Source of the DNA: Thiomonas sp. | GTDB taxonomy: Bacteria; Pseudomonadota; Gammaproteobacteria; Burkholderiales; Burkholderiaceae_C | Direction: 5' to 3' | DNA length: 25,217 nucleotides | NCBI GenBank assembly: GCA_027451915.1 | Contig: DAIDHU010000448.1 | Span: 1-25,217 of the forward strand | In this document: one piece after another, positions 8,478 through 16,019 of the stretch | Layout: the number at the start of each line of letters is the position of its first letter | Position numbering within the stretch: the first letter of the stretch is position 1 | Position numbers and translations under genes: made by a program | Notes under the pieces: model-generated | Told to the model about the DNA's origin: nothing | Databases searched by the model: none | Seen by the model: the letters and a program-made list of their open reading frames with translations, nothing else

Positions 8478-9524
8478 TCATGCGCTCGTGCCGAGCTTGT
8501 CGCCCCGCCACGCCCTTCCCATGCGGGCGGCGATGCGCAGGGCGTTGAGCGTTGCGTTCACGTCGGCGCGGCCTCGTCCCGCGATGTCGTAGGCGGTTCC
8601 ATGCGCCGGGGTGGTGATCGGCACGGGCAAGCCTCCCTGCACGGTCACGCCGCGGGAGAAGCCCATGAGCTTGATGGCGATCTGGCCCTGGTCGTGGTAC
8701 ATGGTCACCACCGCGTCGAGTTCGCCGTCCCGGGCCTTGAGGAAGATGGTGTCGGCCGGATAGGGGCCCTGGATGGGGAGCCCGCGCGCGCGCAACTCGG
8801 CCACGGCGGGGATGATGATGTCGATTTCCTCGCGCCCGCAAGTGCCTCCGTCCCCGTTGTGGGGGTTGAGCCCCGCCACCGCCACGCGCGGCTCGGCCAC
8901 GCCGCTGGCGCGCAGGCTGCGATGAATCAACTCCGCCGCGGCGAGGATGCGTTCCCGGGTGACGTGGCGCGGGACGTCGAGCAGCGGAACGTGGGAGGAG
9001 ATGCGCGAGGTCCACAGGCCATCCAGGGTGTTGAACTCGCAGAAGTAGCCGGTGACGCCGAGGTAATGCGCGAAGTGGTGCAATTCGTCGTCGTATTTCA
9101 GGCCGCCGAGTTTCATGGCGAACTTGTTCAGCGGGGCGAAGCAGATGGCGTCGACCTCCCCGCGCAAGGCGGCGTCCATGCACAGGTCGAGGATGCGCAG
9201 GCTCGAAGCCCCGCAGGCGCCACGGGCCTCGCCCACGCGAACCTGCTCGGCGCCCAGGGTCTGCACCGCCATCAGCGCTGGCACCTCCGCGCCGGGGCGC
9301 GCGCGGCAATCCGCGAAGCCGCTGACTTCGCGCGTGGGGACCGTGACGCCGGCCACCTCCTGGCCGCGTTGCCAGATCCAGGGGTCGGCCACGAGCACCA
9401 GATTGGCCAGGCTGCGGGCTTCGGGCAGCGCCAGCAGGCGTGCGATCAGCTCCGGGCCGATGCCGGCGGCATCGCCCAGGGTGAGCGCGACCACGGGCCG
9501 CGCGGGGGTCAGGGCTTCGATCAT
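8478..9524 (-). CDS. PdxA-family NAD-dependent dehydrogenase, divergent substrate motifs
   Basis: A 348-residue member of the PdxA family, whose characterised members oxidise and decarboxylate 4-phosphohydroxy-threonine or 4-phospho-threonate/erythronate. Metal-site histidines are conserved: His178 (SSHVP), His277 (YHDQGQ) and His308 (PAHGT). So are GLNPHNGDGG (218-227), GPYPADT (253-259) and DIAGRG (313-318). Two substrate motifs differ. The usual GHTE segment reads DDELHH (145-150), and the usual RTSVDHGT reads ITTPAHGT (303-310). The N-terminal GDPAGIGPE reads GDAAGIGPE. No DUF1537-type kinase, the usual partner of PdxA2, is nearby. It sits between the binding-protein gene and the dehydratase, 13 and 14 bases from each, so it belongs to the operon. 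A vitamin B6 role is unlikely; the reaction is unknown. Confidence 0.88.
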   Translation of the reverse strand: MIEALTPARPVVALTLGDAAGIGPELIARLLALPEARSLANLVLVADPWIWQRGQEVAGVTVPTREVSGFADCRARPGAEVPALMAVQTLGAEQVRVGEARGACGASSLRILDLCMDAALRGEVDAICFAPLNKFAMKLGGLKYDDELHHFAHYLGVTGYFCEFNTLDGLWTSRISSHVPLLDVPRHVTRERILAAAELIHRSLRASGVAEPRVAVAGLNPHNGDGGTCGREEIDIIIPAVAELRARGLPIQGPYPADTIFLKARDGELDAVVTMYHDQGQIAIKLMGFSRGVTVQGGLPVPITTPAHGTAYDIAGRGRADVNATLNALRIAARMGRAWRGDKLGTSA

Positions 9525-9537
9525 GCTCGGGTCCGCC

Positions 9538-10647
9538 TCATTGGCCCCAGATCTTGCGGTATTCCTTGCGGTACCCGTTGTCGGGGTCGAAGACGTTGTG
9601 CTTGCCCCCGTCGTACATGATGTTCTGGCTCGTCACCAGGTGCACCGGCGGCGAGTAGACGTAGGGCTTGTCGCCGGCGAAGGCCCGGTTGAGCTCGTCC
9701 ACGGCCTCCCAGCCTTGCAGGTTCAGCGGCTCCGCCACCGTGGCGGCCTGGTACTTGCCGGTGCGGATGCGATCGAAGGCGGAGACCGATCCGTCCCCGG
9801 CGGAGATGTTCACCAGATGGGTGCCCGTCGAGGCCAGGGTGGGCACCATGAAGTCGTAGTACAGGTCGTTGATGCCCAGGGAATAGGTCCACGAAGAGCC
9901 GAAGCGTTGCAGCAGCGAGCTGGTCAGCGTGGGGATGCGGTTCGCGGTGTCGGCCAGGGGGGTGTCTTCCACCGCCAGCAGCTTGCAGCCACTGCAGTCC
10001 TTGATCACCTTGGCCATCGCGTCGGACTTGGCGATGGCGATGGAGAAGGCCGAATCCGTGAAGATCACCACCCCCGCGTGGCCGTGGGACTTCACCACGG
10101 CATACAGCGCCGCCACCTCCGCGACCTTGTTGGCATCGGTCGTGATGTTGTCGAACATGCCGTTGACGGGGCCGGCGACCGGCGCGGCATGCCAGCCCAC
10201 CACCGGTACGCCGCGCTTGTGGGCCACTTGCAGGTCGGCGGCCTGTTCCTTGGCGTCGAAGCCGCCGAGAATGATGCCGTTCGGATTCAACGCCAGTGCC
10301 TGGTCGAGGGCCGAGGTGCGCCCGGACACGGTGCCGCGGCCATCGATGACCCGCAGTTTCCAGCCGATCGCCTTGGCCGCCTGCTTGACGCCCTTGTAGA
10401 CGCCCAGCACGCCGTCGTTCTTCATGTCGGAGGCGACATAGACGATGAACTTCCCGGACTGGGCCTTGGGCCCCGTGGTCGGCCCGGTCCATTGGGTCTG
10501 GTGGGCCAGCGCGGCGTCGACGATGCGGGTGGCCGCGGCCAGGTTGTCCGGGGCCTGCGAGTCAGCGGCCAGGGCCAGGGGCAGCGTGGCCATTCCGATG
10601 GCACCGACGAACATCGCGGCGCTCAGGCGCTTCAGGGTCAAAGCCAT
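9538..10647 (-). CDS. Periplasmic sugar-binding protein of a CUT2-type ABC importer
   Basis: A 369-residue solute-binding protein of the ribose/galactose-binding type (Peripla_BP_4-like). The N-terminus MALTLKRLSAAMF and the hydrophobic stretch ending LALA form a Sec signal peptide, with likely cleavage after residue 27. The core carries the family pattern: VYVASDMKNDG, ALDQALALNPNGIILGGFD and GVPVVGWH. A pair of cysteines, CSGC, sits in the C-terminal half. The start was chosen for its AGGAGAG ribosome site and signal peptide, although the frame remains open far upstream. It is the third importer gene, after the ATPase and permease, with a 68-base gap holding a stem-loop. Its operon suggests a pentose, aldonate or lactone ligand, but the ligand is not readable from sequence. 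Confidence 0.92.
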   Translation of the reverse strand: MALTLKRLSAAMFVGAIGMATLPLALAADSQAPDNLAAATRIVDAALAHQTQWTGPTTGPKAQSGKFIVYVASDMKNDGVLGVYKGVKQAAKAIGWKLRVIDGRGTVSGRTSALDQALALNPNGIILGGFDAKEQAADLQVAHKRGVPVVGWHAAPVAGPVNGMFDNITTDANKVAEVAALYAVVKSHGHAGVVIFTDSAFSIAIAKSDAMAKVIKDCSGCKLLAVEDTPLADTANRIPTLTSSLLQRFGSSWTYSLGINDLYYDFMVPTLASTGTHLVNISAGDGSVSAFDRIRTGKYQAATVAEPLNLQGWEAVDELNRAFAGDKPYVYSPPVHLVTSQNIMYDGGKHNVFDPDNGYRKEYRKIWGQ

Positions 10648-10675
10648 GTCTTCTCTCCTCGTTCTTCGTGGAATC

Positions 10676-10691
10676 GCGGGCAGCGGCCCGC
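10676..10691 (-). other. Stem-loop between permease and binding-protein genes
   Basis: GCGGGC (10676-10681) and GCCCGC (10686-10691) form a perfect 6-bp stem with a 4-nt loop in the 68-base gap between two co-directional transporter genes. There is no T-run. It could protect mRNA ends and favour high expression of the binding protein, but GC-rich DNA gives such stems by chance. Confidence 0.35.
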
Positions 10692-10715
10692 TCGTTGGCG
10701 ACCGGATCCAGGCTT

Positions 10716-11765
10716 TCAGCGCGCTTGTCGCTTGATGGCCTCGAGACGGCGTTTTTGTGCCCAGCCCGCAGCACCGATGGATGCGACCAGCGTGACACCG
10801 TTGAACAGCGGCTCCACCCAGAAGGCGCCGCCGAGTTGCTGAATGCCCGATATGCCGACGGCGAGAATCGCCACGCCGACCACGGTTCCCCACACGTTGA
10901 CGCGGCCCGGCTTGATCGTGGTCGAGCCCAGGAAGGCCCCGACCAGGGCTGGCAGCAGGTACTCGAGGCCCACGCTGGCCTGGCCGATGCGCAACCGCGC
11001 GGCGAGCACAACGCCGGCGAAGGCCGTGATGGCGCCGGAGCTGATGAAGGCCCACATGGTGTAGTTGCGGGCGCGGATGCCGTTGAGTTCCGCCGCCTTC
11101 GGGTTGGCGCCGATGGCGTACAGCGCCCGCCCCATCGGCGTATGGTCCAGCACCACCCAGAGCAACAGGGCCAGGCCGAGCATGTACAGCGCGGGAAGCG
11201 GAATCCCGGCGACCCGCCCGATCGCCAGGTCGTAGAAGCTCGAGGGCAGATTGCCCGTGATCTGCTCGCCGCCGCTGTACCACAGGGCCACGGCGTAGAT
11301 GACCGTCCCCGTGCCCAGGGTGGCGATGAAGGCATCGATCTGCGCGCGCTCGACCAGCAGAGCATTGAGCAGGCCGAAGGCCGCGCCGCAGGCCACCACC
11401 AGGGCGCCCGCCACGGGCCAGGGCATGCCCCAGCGCAACTGCAGGGAAATGGCCAGGATGTGCCAGAGCACGATGCCGTAGCCGACCGTCAGGTCGATCT
11501 TGCCGGCGACCATGGGGATCATGGCCGCCAGGGCGAGCAGCGCGATGATGGACTTGTCCCCGAGAACGGACCGGAGATTGAACAGGGTGGGAAAGGAGTG
11601 CGGCAGCAGGATGGAGAAGAACACCAGCAGTGCCAGCGTGAGCCAGACCAGCCCGTACACGGGCAAGGTGGCGAGCACCCGGCGCAGCACGCCGCCGACG
11701 CTGTCCGCCGCAGGCAGGTCCTCGGGGCTTGGCTCCAGGGCGGTGGAGCGGATGCTTGTGGTCAT
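10716..11765 (-). CDS. Sugar ABC importer permease (RbsC/BPD_transp_2 family)
   Basis: A 349-residue inner-membrane permease forming the channel of the importer. It has about eight to ten hydrophobic helices after a roughly 30-residue hydrophilic N-terminus. Family landmarks are AGKIDLTVG after the third helix, AQIDAFIATLGT, and the cytoplasmic coupling loop TPMGRALYAIGANPKAAELNGI. The C-terminus is basic (QKRRLEAIKRQAR). The start ATG has a strong GGGAGGAG ribosome site 33 bases after the ATPase stop. Only one permease gene is present, so it probably works as a homodimer with the fused two-domain ATPase, as in ribose- and xylose-type systems. Confidence 0.94.
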   Translation of the reverse strand: MTTSIRSTALEPSPEDLPAADSVGGVLRRVLATLPVYGLVWLTLALLVFFSILLPHSFPTLFNLRSVLGDKSIIALLALAAMIPMVAGKIDLTVGYGIVLWHILAISLQLRWGMPWPVAGALVVACGAAFGLLNALLVERAQIDAFIATLGTGTVIYAVALWYSGGEQITGNLPSSFYDLAIGRVAGIPLPALYMLGLALLLWVVLDHTPMGRALYAIGANPKAAELNGIRARNYTMWAFISSGAITAFAGVVLAARLRIGQASVGLEYLLPALVGAFLGSTTIKPGRVNVWGTVVGVAILAVGISGIQQLGGAFWVEPLFNGVTLVASIGAAGWAQKRRLEAIKRQAR

Positions 11766-11798
11766 TCGGGGTCTCCTCCCAGGGATGGCTTGGCGGCC

Positions 11799-13307
11799 TC
11801 AGGCCGCTTCGACGGAGCTGCCGGCCGCGTGCTGCAGCAGGCTTTGCGCTGTGATGGCCTCGGCGCGCAGCTCCTGCACGATGCGGCCGCGGGCGAACAC
11901 CAGCGCGCGGGTGCACAGATTCGCCACTTCCTCGAAATCCGTCGACACGACGACGATGGCCGTCCCGGAGCCGGCCACTTCGCGCAGCACCTTGTAGATC
12001 TCGGCCTTCGCGCCCACGTCCACGCCGGCCGTGGGCTCCTCCAGGATCAGCACCGGCTGGCCCAGGGCGATCCAGCGGCCGAGCACCACTTTCTGCTGGT
12101 TGCCACCGCTGAGATCCTCGATATGCGCGTGTGGCGCGGCCGGGCGCACGTCGAAGCGCTGGATCAGCTGCATGGCCCCTTCGCGCTCCTTCGCGCGTCG
12201 CAACAGCTGCCAGCTGCCGCCTCGAAGCGCGGGATGCAGGAACAGGTTCTCCTGCACCGACATGCCGCGGGCGAGGTTCTCCTCGATGCGGTCCGCGGCG
12301 ACCAGGCCGATGCCGCCGGCGATGGCTCGGGCGGGCGAGCCCGGATCGCAGGCCCTTGCGTCGACCTCGATACTGCCGGCGCTGCGGGGAAAGGCCCCGA
12401 ACAGCGCCCGGCTGAGAATTTCATGTCCGCCGCCGCGCAGGCCCACCAGCCCGACGATCTCTCCTGCCGCCACTTCCAGGTCGATGGGGCCGACGAAGGC
12501 GGCGCGCACGCCGCGGGCGCGCAGGCGACACGCTCCGGCCGCGGCAGCCGGCGCGCGCTCGAGCCGGACGCGGCGACCCACGATGAGCTCCACCAGCCGG
12601 GCTTCATCGACCTCGGCCACCGGCGTCACCGCGACCAGCTTGCCGTCACGCATGATGGCGGCACGGTCGCAAAGGGTGCGGACTTCGTCCAGTCGGTGCG
12701 AGACGTAGATCATGGCCACGCCCTGGCGGCGCAGTCCGTCGAGCACATCGAACAATCGGCGCACATCCTGGGAGGGCAGGCTCGCGGTGGGCTCGTCGAG
12801 CACCAGCAACCGGGCTTGCGACCACAGCGCTCGGGCGATCGCCAGCAAGGACTTCTCCGTGCGCGACAGGGTGAACACCCGGCGCCGAGGGTGCAGCTCG
12901 CAGCCCACGCGGGCCAGGGCCTCGCGGGCGACGGTATCCATGCGGGCGTAGTCGATGAGCCCCCATCGCCGCGGAAACCCGGTGCCGAATGCCATGTTCT
13001 CGGCCACGGTCATCCATTCGATGAGCCCGAGATCCTGATGGATGAAGGCCAGGGAGCCTCGGGCACCATCCCGGGCCTGCGGGCGCTGGCGCAGCTCCGC
13101 GCCGTCGACCAGCACGCTGCCCTGGTCGATGGAGTAGACGCCGGCGAGCATCTTGATGAGGGTGGATTTGCCGGCGCCGTTCTCCCCGAGCAGTGCGACG
13201 ATCTCGCCCGCCCGGACCTGGAAGGAGACGTCATCGACCGCGAGGGTTCCGCCGAAGCGCTTGCTCAGGCCGCGGATCTCGAGAATGGGCGAAGTGGCGG
13301 GGTGCAT
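11799..13307 (-). CDS. Sugar ABC importer ATPase with two fused nucleotide-binding domains (RbsA/XylG-like)
   Basis: A 502-residue cytoplasmic ATPase energising the sugar importer. Domain 1 has Walker A GENGAGKST (41-49), a divergent signature LSRTEKSLL (147-155), Walker B LLVLDEP (167-173) and the H-loop VSHR (202-205). Domain 2 has the degenerate Walker A typical of this family (GLRGGGHE, 289-296), the canonical signature LSGGNQ (399-404) and Walker B VLILEEP, where the usual first acid Asp is Glu423. VGAKAEIY follows, as in RbsA-type proteins. The ATG lies 10 bases after the beta-propeller stop, with the permease next, so transport and catabolic genes share one transcript. The substrate class is inferred from operon context. 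Confidence 0.95.
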   Translation of the reverse strand: MHPATSPILEIRGLSKRFGGTLAVDDVSFQVRAGEIVALLGENGAGKSTLIKMLAGVYSIDQGSVLVDGAELRQRPQARDGARGSLAFIHQDLGLIEWMTVAENMAFGTGFPRRWGLIDYARMDTVAREALARVGCELHPRRRVFTLSRTEKSLLAIARALWSQARLLVLDEPTASLPSQDVRRLFDVLDGLRRQGVAMIYVSHRLDEVRTLCDRAAIMRDGKLVAVTPVAEVDEARLVELIVGRRVRLERAPAAAAGACRLRARGVRAAFVGPIDLEVAAGEIVGLVGLRGGGHEILSRALFGAFPRSAGSIEVDARACDPGSPARAIAGGIGLVAADRIEENLARGMSVQENLFLHPALRGGSWQLLRRAKEREGAMQLIQRFDVRPAAPHAHIEDLSGGNQQKVVLGRWIALGQPVLILEEPTAGVDVGAKAEIYKVLREVAGSGTAIVVVSTDFEEVANLCTRALVFARGRIVQELRAEAITAQSLLQHAAGSSVEAA

Positions 13308-13317
13308 GGCGCAGGGC

Positions 13318-14247
13318 TCAGAGGACCATCACGCGCGACACGTCCGGTTCGCGTTGCGTGGGGACCCAGCGCTCGAAGCTGTAGGTGTTCAGGTCGAGGT
13401 AGCCCAGGCGGTCGTCGTCCATCGAGACGAAGGCCAGCGCCTGGGTGGGGTGCAGGGAAAGCGCGATTGGCCTCGCGTCGAGCCGGATGTTGCGCAGCTC
13501 CCGCAAGCTCGAGGGATCGACCACGGACAGGCTGCGATCCCCATAGTTGGTCACGAGCAGGGATCCGTCGTGCGCACGGTAGATGCGCGTGGCGTCGGGG
13601 CGCGACGCGACGCACATGCGCACGCGCATATCCTGCGTGTCGATGGCCACCAGGGTGTTGTCCAGACGATTGCTCACGTACAGGGTTCGCTCGTCCTCGC
13701 TCAGGCAATTGCCCTCGGGCTTGCTGCCCGGATGGCAGGCCAGGGCCGGGCGGCAGGGGTCGTGGGGCCAGACCTTCACCACCGTGTGGGAAAGCAGGTT
13801 CATCGTGTACGCACGCTCGCCGTCCGAGCTGAGCGCGAACAGATGCGACTTGATGCCCCCGGCGGGAACAGCCCGATCGGGCGCGCTCGCATGCGCCGGC
13901 CGGTCGAACACCAGCAGGGTCGCGCTGCTCTCGCTCAGCGCGTACAGGCGGCCCAGGCGATCCATCTGCAGGCCGTGCACCCGGCGATAGGGGGACACGT
14001 CGAGGGTGTGCACCAGCTCGCGCGCGGCGATGTCAAGCTGCAGGATGCTGTGGCCTCCGTCGCCGAGATGCCCCGAAGTCTCGACCCCGTAGTGACCGAT
14101 GTAGGCATGGCGACCCTGCGGATCGACCACGAACTCGTGGGGAAAATCGGGCAGTGCCACGCTGGCCTCGCGCTTGCCGCTCGCAATGTCGTAGTAGCTG
14201 ATGCAGTGACTGCACTTCTCGACCAGAAGTAGAACTTCGCGTGTCAT
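13318..14247 (-). CDS. Cytoplasmic YVTN-type beta-propeller protein, possible sugar lactonase
   Basis: A 309-residue protein built of repeated beta-propeller blades, each with a turn such as VVDPQGRHAYIGHYG, ALSSDGERAYTMNL, CLSEDERTLYVSNR and SLHPTQALAFVSMDD. There is no signal peptide or membrane segment, so it is probably cytoplasmic. A CSHC pair is at residues 12-15. Some cytoplasmic propellers of this shape are lactonases (6-phosphogluconolactonase type), so a second lactone-opening activity, or binding of a pathway intermediate, is plausible. Function is not proven by any motif I recognise. The gene is 11 bases after the SMP-30 lactonase gene and 10 bases before the ABC ATPase gene, inside the operon. 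Confidence 0.82.
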   Translation of the reverse strand: MTREVLLLVEKCSHCISYYDIASGKREASVALPDFPHEFVVDPQGRHAYIGHYGVETSGHLGDGGHSILQLDIAARELVHTLDVSPYRRVHGLQMDRLGRLYALSESSATLLVFDRPAHASAPDRAVPAGGIKSHLFALSSDGERAYTMNLLSHTVVKVWPHDPCRPALACHPGSKPEGNCLSEDERTLYVSNRLDNTLVAIDTQDMRVRMCVASRPDATRIYRAHDGSLLVTNYGDRSLSVVDPSSLRELRNIRLDARPIALSLHPTQALAFVSMDDDRLGYLDLNTYSFERWVPTQREPDVSRVMVL

Positions 14248-14258
14248 GGGTGGTCTCG

Positions 14259-15188
14259 TCAGGGGCGCTGCAGGCCTTGGGTCCCGAGGCGAATGCGGTA
14301 CAGGGAGCTCGTCGCGGCGATGTACAACTCGTCGCGCCGGGCTCCGCCGAAGCAGAGGTTGCCGATCTTCTCGGGAACGGGGATGCGGGCCAGGCGGGTG
14401 CCGTCGGGGTGGAACACCTGCACGCTGTCGGCGCTGCTCGTGTACAGGAATCCGTGGGCATCCAGGCGGAAGCCATCGGCGAGTCCCGGATCGACCACGG
14501 CGAACACCCGCGGCCGCGCCAGGTCCCCGCCCGCGAGCACGTCGAAGGCCACGATGTGATGGTTTCCGCTTCCATCGCCGCGCATCGCGGCCGAGGTGTC
14601 CGACACGTACAGAATCGACTCATCGGGGGAGAAACCCAGGCCGTTGGGCTCTTCCACCCAGTCCGACACGGCGCGCAGGCTGCCTGTGCGCGGGTCGAAT
14701 CGGAACACGTAGTTGCAGGGCAGTTCGCGGGGGGCTACATGCCCTTCGTCCGCCTTGAGAATTCCGTAGGGCGGATCGGTGAACCAGATGGTTCCGTCCG
14801 ATTTCACGACCACGTCGTTGGGTGAGTTCAGCCGGCGTCCCTGGTAGCGGTCGACGAAGATCTCATCGCCGGCCTCGGCCAGGCCCGCGTGGAAGCGCGT
14901 GCGCACGATGGCGCGCTGCCCGTGGGAGCAATGCAGCAGCGAGCCGTCGGCTTCCCGGGTGTGGCCATTGGTGAATTCGGCATCGGCCCGCCAGACCGAC
15001 AAGCCTTGCGCGGCATTCCAGCGCAGGATGCGGTTGCCCGGGATGTCGCTCCACAGGACGCTGTCGTCCTCGTGCATCCAGATGGGGCCTTCGCTCCAGG
15101 TGGCCCCGCTGCACAGGCGCTCGAGGGTTCCCGCGCCGCGGGCGACGGATTCGAAGCGAGGGTCGAGAGTCTCGACGCCCGGGCTCAC
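14259..15188 (-). CDS. SMP-30/gluconolactonase family sugar lactonase
   Basis: A 309-residue six-bladed propeller enzyme expected to hydrolyse an aldonolactone to the free acid with a divalent metal. The metal and substrate residues of the family are visible: Glu33 in SEGPIW, Asn124 in NSPNDVVV, Asn182 in EPNGLGFSPD and Asp238 in ADGFRLDA. FTDPPYG (136-142) is also typical. The start is GTG at 15188, overlapping the TGA of the upstream regulator gene (GTGA); no ATG is better placed. No signal peptide is present, so it acts in the cytoplasm. It fits before the aldonate dehydratase in the pathway. The specific lactone cannot be read from sequence. Confidence 0.92.
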   Translation of the reverse strand: MSPGVETLDPRFESVARGAGTLERLCSGATWSEGPIWMHEDDSVLWSDIPGNRILRWNAAQGLSVWRADAEFTNGHTREADGSLLHCSHGQRAIVRTRFHAGLAEAGDEIFVDRYQGRRLNSPNDVVVKSDGTIWFTDPPYGILKADEGHVAPRELPCNYVFRFDPRTGSLRAVSDWVEEPNGLGFSPDESILYVSDTSAAMRGDGSGNHHIVAFDVLAGGDLARPRVFAVVDPGLADGFRLDAHGFLYTSSADSVQVFHPDGTRLARIPVPEKIGNLCFGGARRDELYIAATSSLYRIRLGTQGLQRP

Positions 15189-15913
15189 TTGCGCATCTCC
15201 GTGATCGTGGTGACGTACACGTTGTCGAGGTGGCGGCGCACGGCATCGGCGGCATCGTCCGGGCGGCGCATGCGCAGCGCCATGACGATCTGGCGGTGGT
15301 CGTCCACGCTTCGGGCGATGGCGCCGCGACGCTTCAGCGCCCTGCGCCGGGTGTCGAGGGCGTAGGAGTAGAGGTCGACCACGAAGTCTGCCAGCAGGCC
15401 GTTGCCGCAGGCCTGGTACAGCTGGGTGTGGAATTCCCGGTCGGAGATCTGGAATCGCACCGGATCGTCGAGCATGGAGCCCTGTTCGACCACCAGGGAG
15501 TCCAGGCGCTCGAGCTGGCGGTCGTTGATGCGCGCGGCCGCCAGGCGCACGACTTCCACTTCGACCACGGATCGCGCCTCGGTCACCTCGTGCACGCCCC
15601 GGCCGCGCAGACCCTCGAGCGCGCCCACGGCCTCCTCCAGGGTCTGCCCCGCCAGGCCCAGCACCCGGGTGCGGGCGCCCTGCGAGATCTCGATCATGCG
15701 TCGGGCCGCGAGGCTGGTCAGGGCTCCGCGGATGGATTCGCGAGATACCCCCAGCGTGGCCGCGAGCTGACGCTCGGAGGGCAGCTCGTCGTCCGGCTGC
15801 AGCAGCCCTGTCTGGATCATGTAGGCGATCTTGTCGGCGACCTGCTCCTTGAGGGTTCGCTTGGAGATCGCCGCCGCCGGGGCTCCGGGAAGACGCTGCT
15901 CGAGGATGTCCAT
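15185..15913 (-). CDS. GntR-family transcriptional regulator with FCD ligand-binding domain
   Basis: A 242-residue regulator, first gene of the operon. The N-terminal winged helix (about 20-85) carries the GntR pattern LPSERQLAATLGVSRESIRGAL (44-65). The C-terminal all-helical FCD domain (about 92-235) retains the metal ligands Asp158 and His162 (SDREFH), His206 (DDHRQ) and His228 (RRHLD). Such proteins usually repress sugar-acid genes and are released by a pathway acid bound at the metal. Its stop overlaps the lactonase start by four bases, so it is co-transcribed and presumably autoregulated. A perfect inverted repeat 29 bases upstream of the ATG is the candidate operator. Confidence 0.95.
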   Translation of the reverse strand: MDILEQRLPGAPAAAISKRTLKEQVADKIAYMIQTGLLQPDDELPSERQLAATLGVSRESIRGALTSLAARRMIEISQGARTRVLGLAGQTLEEAVGALEGLRGRGVHEVTEARSVVEVEVVRLAAARINDRQLERLDSLVVEQGSMLDDPVRFQISDREFHTQLYQACGNGLLADFVVDLYSYALDTRRRALKRRGAIARSVDDHRQIVMALRMRRPDDAADAVRRHLDNVYVTTITEMRK

Positions 15914-15941
15914 GATCTGCGCAAAGGGGATGTGGTCTACA

Positions 15942-15958
15942 GGTACGGCCAGCGTACC
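15942..15958. promoter_or_regulatory. Candidate operator: perfect inverted repeat upstream of the gntR gene
   Basis: GGTACG (15942-15947) and CGTACC (15953-15958) are perfect 6-bp arms around the 5-base spacer GCCAG. After one mismatched base on each side, AC (15939-15940) and GT (15960-15961) also pair. The site lies 29-45 bases before the start codon of the regulator, where an autorepressor would block the operon promoter. A nearby TGGTCTAC (15933-15940) may belong to the site. Confidence 0.5.
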
Positions 15959-15977
15959 AGTTTGAGCCCGCTCGTCT

Positions 15978-15994
15978 CTCGGGGATTTCCCGAG
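15978..15994. repeat. Short inverted repeat between regulator and small membrane protein genes
   Basis: CTCGGG (15978-15983) and CCCGAG (15989-15994) are perfect arms with a 5-base spacer. It lies 26 bases beyond the stop of the 91-residue membrane protein gene on the minus strand and upstream of the gntR gene. It could be a weak terminator stem without a T-run, or part of the regulatory region. Confidence 0.3.
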
Positions 15995-16019
15995 CCGGCG
16001 GCCCGTGCCGAGCAGTCTG

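Noticed and set aside
10648..11916. In-frame upstream extension of the binding-protein gene through the permease gene
   Set aside because: The signal peptide and AGGAGAG ribosome site mark ATG 10647; the upstream translation is an antiphase shadow of the permease.
10668..13832. A very long open frame on the plus strand, antisense to the importer genes
   Set aside because: The opposite strand encodes clear ABC ATPase and permease proteins. The plus-strand translation is His/Gln/Gly/Arg-rich without domains, as expected of antisense frames in GC-rich DNA.
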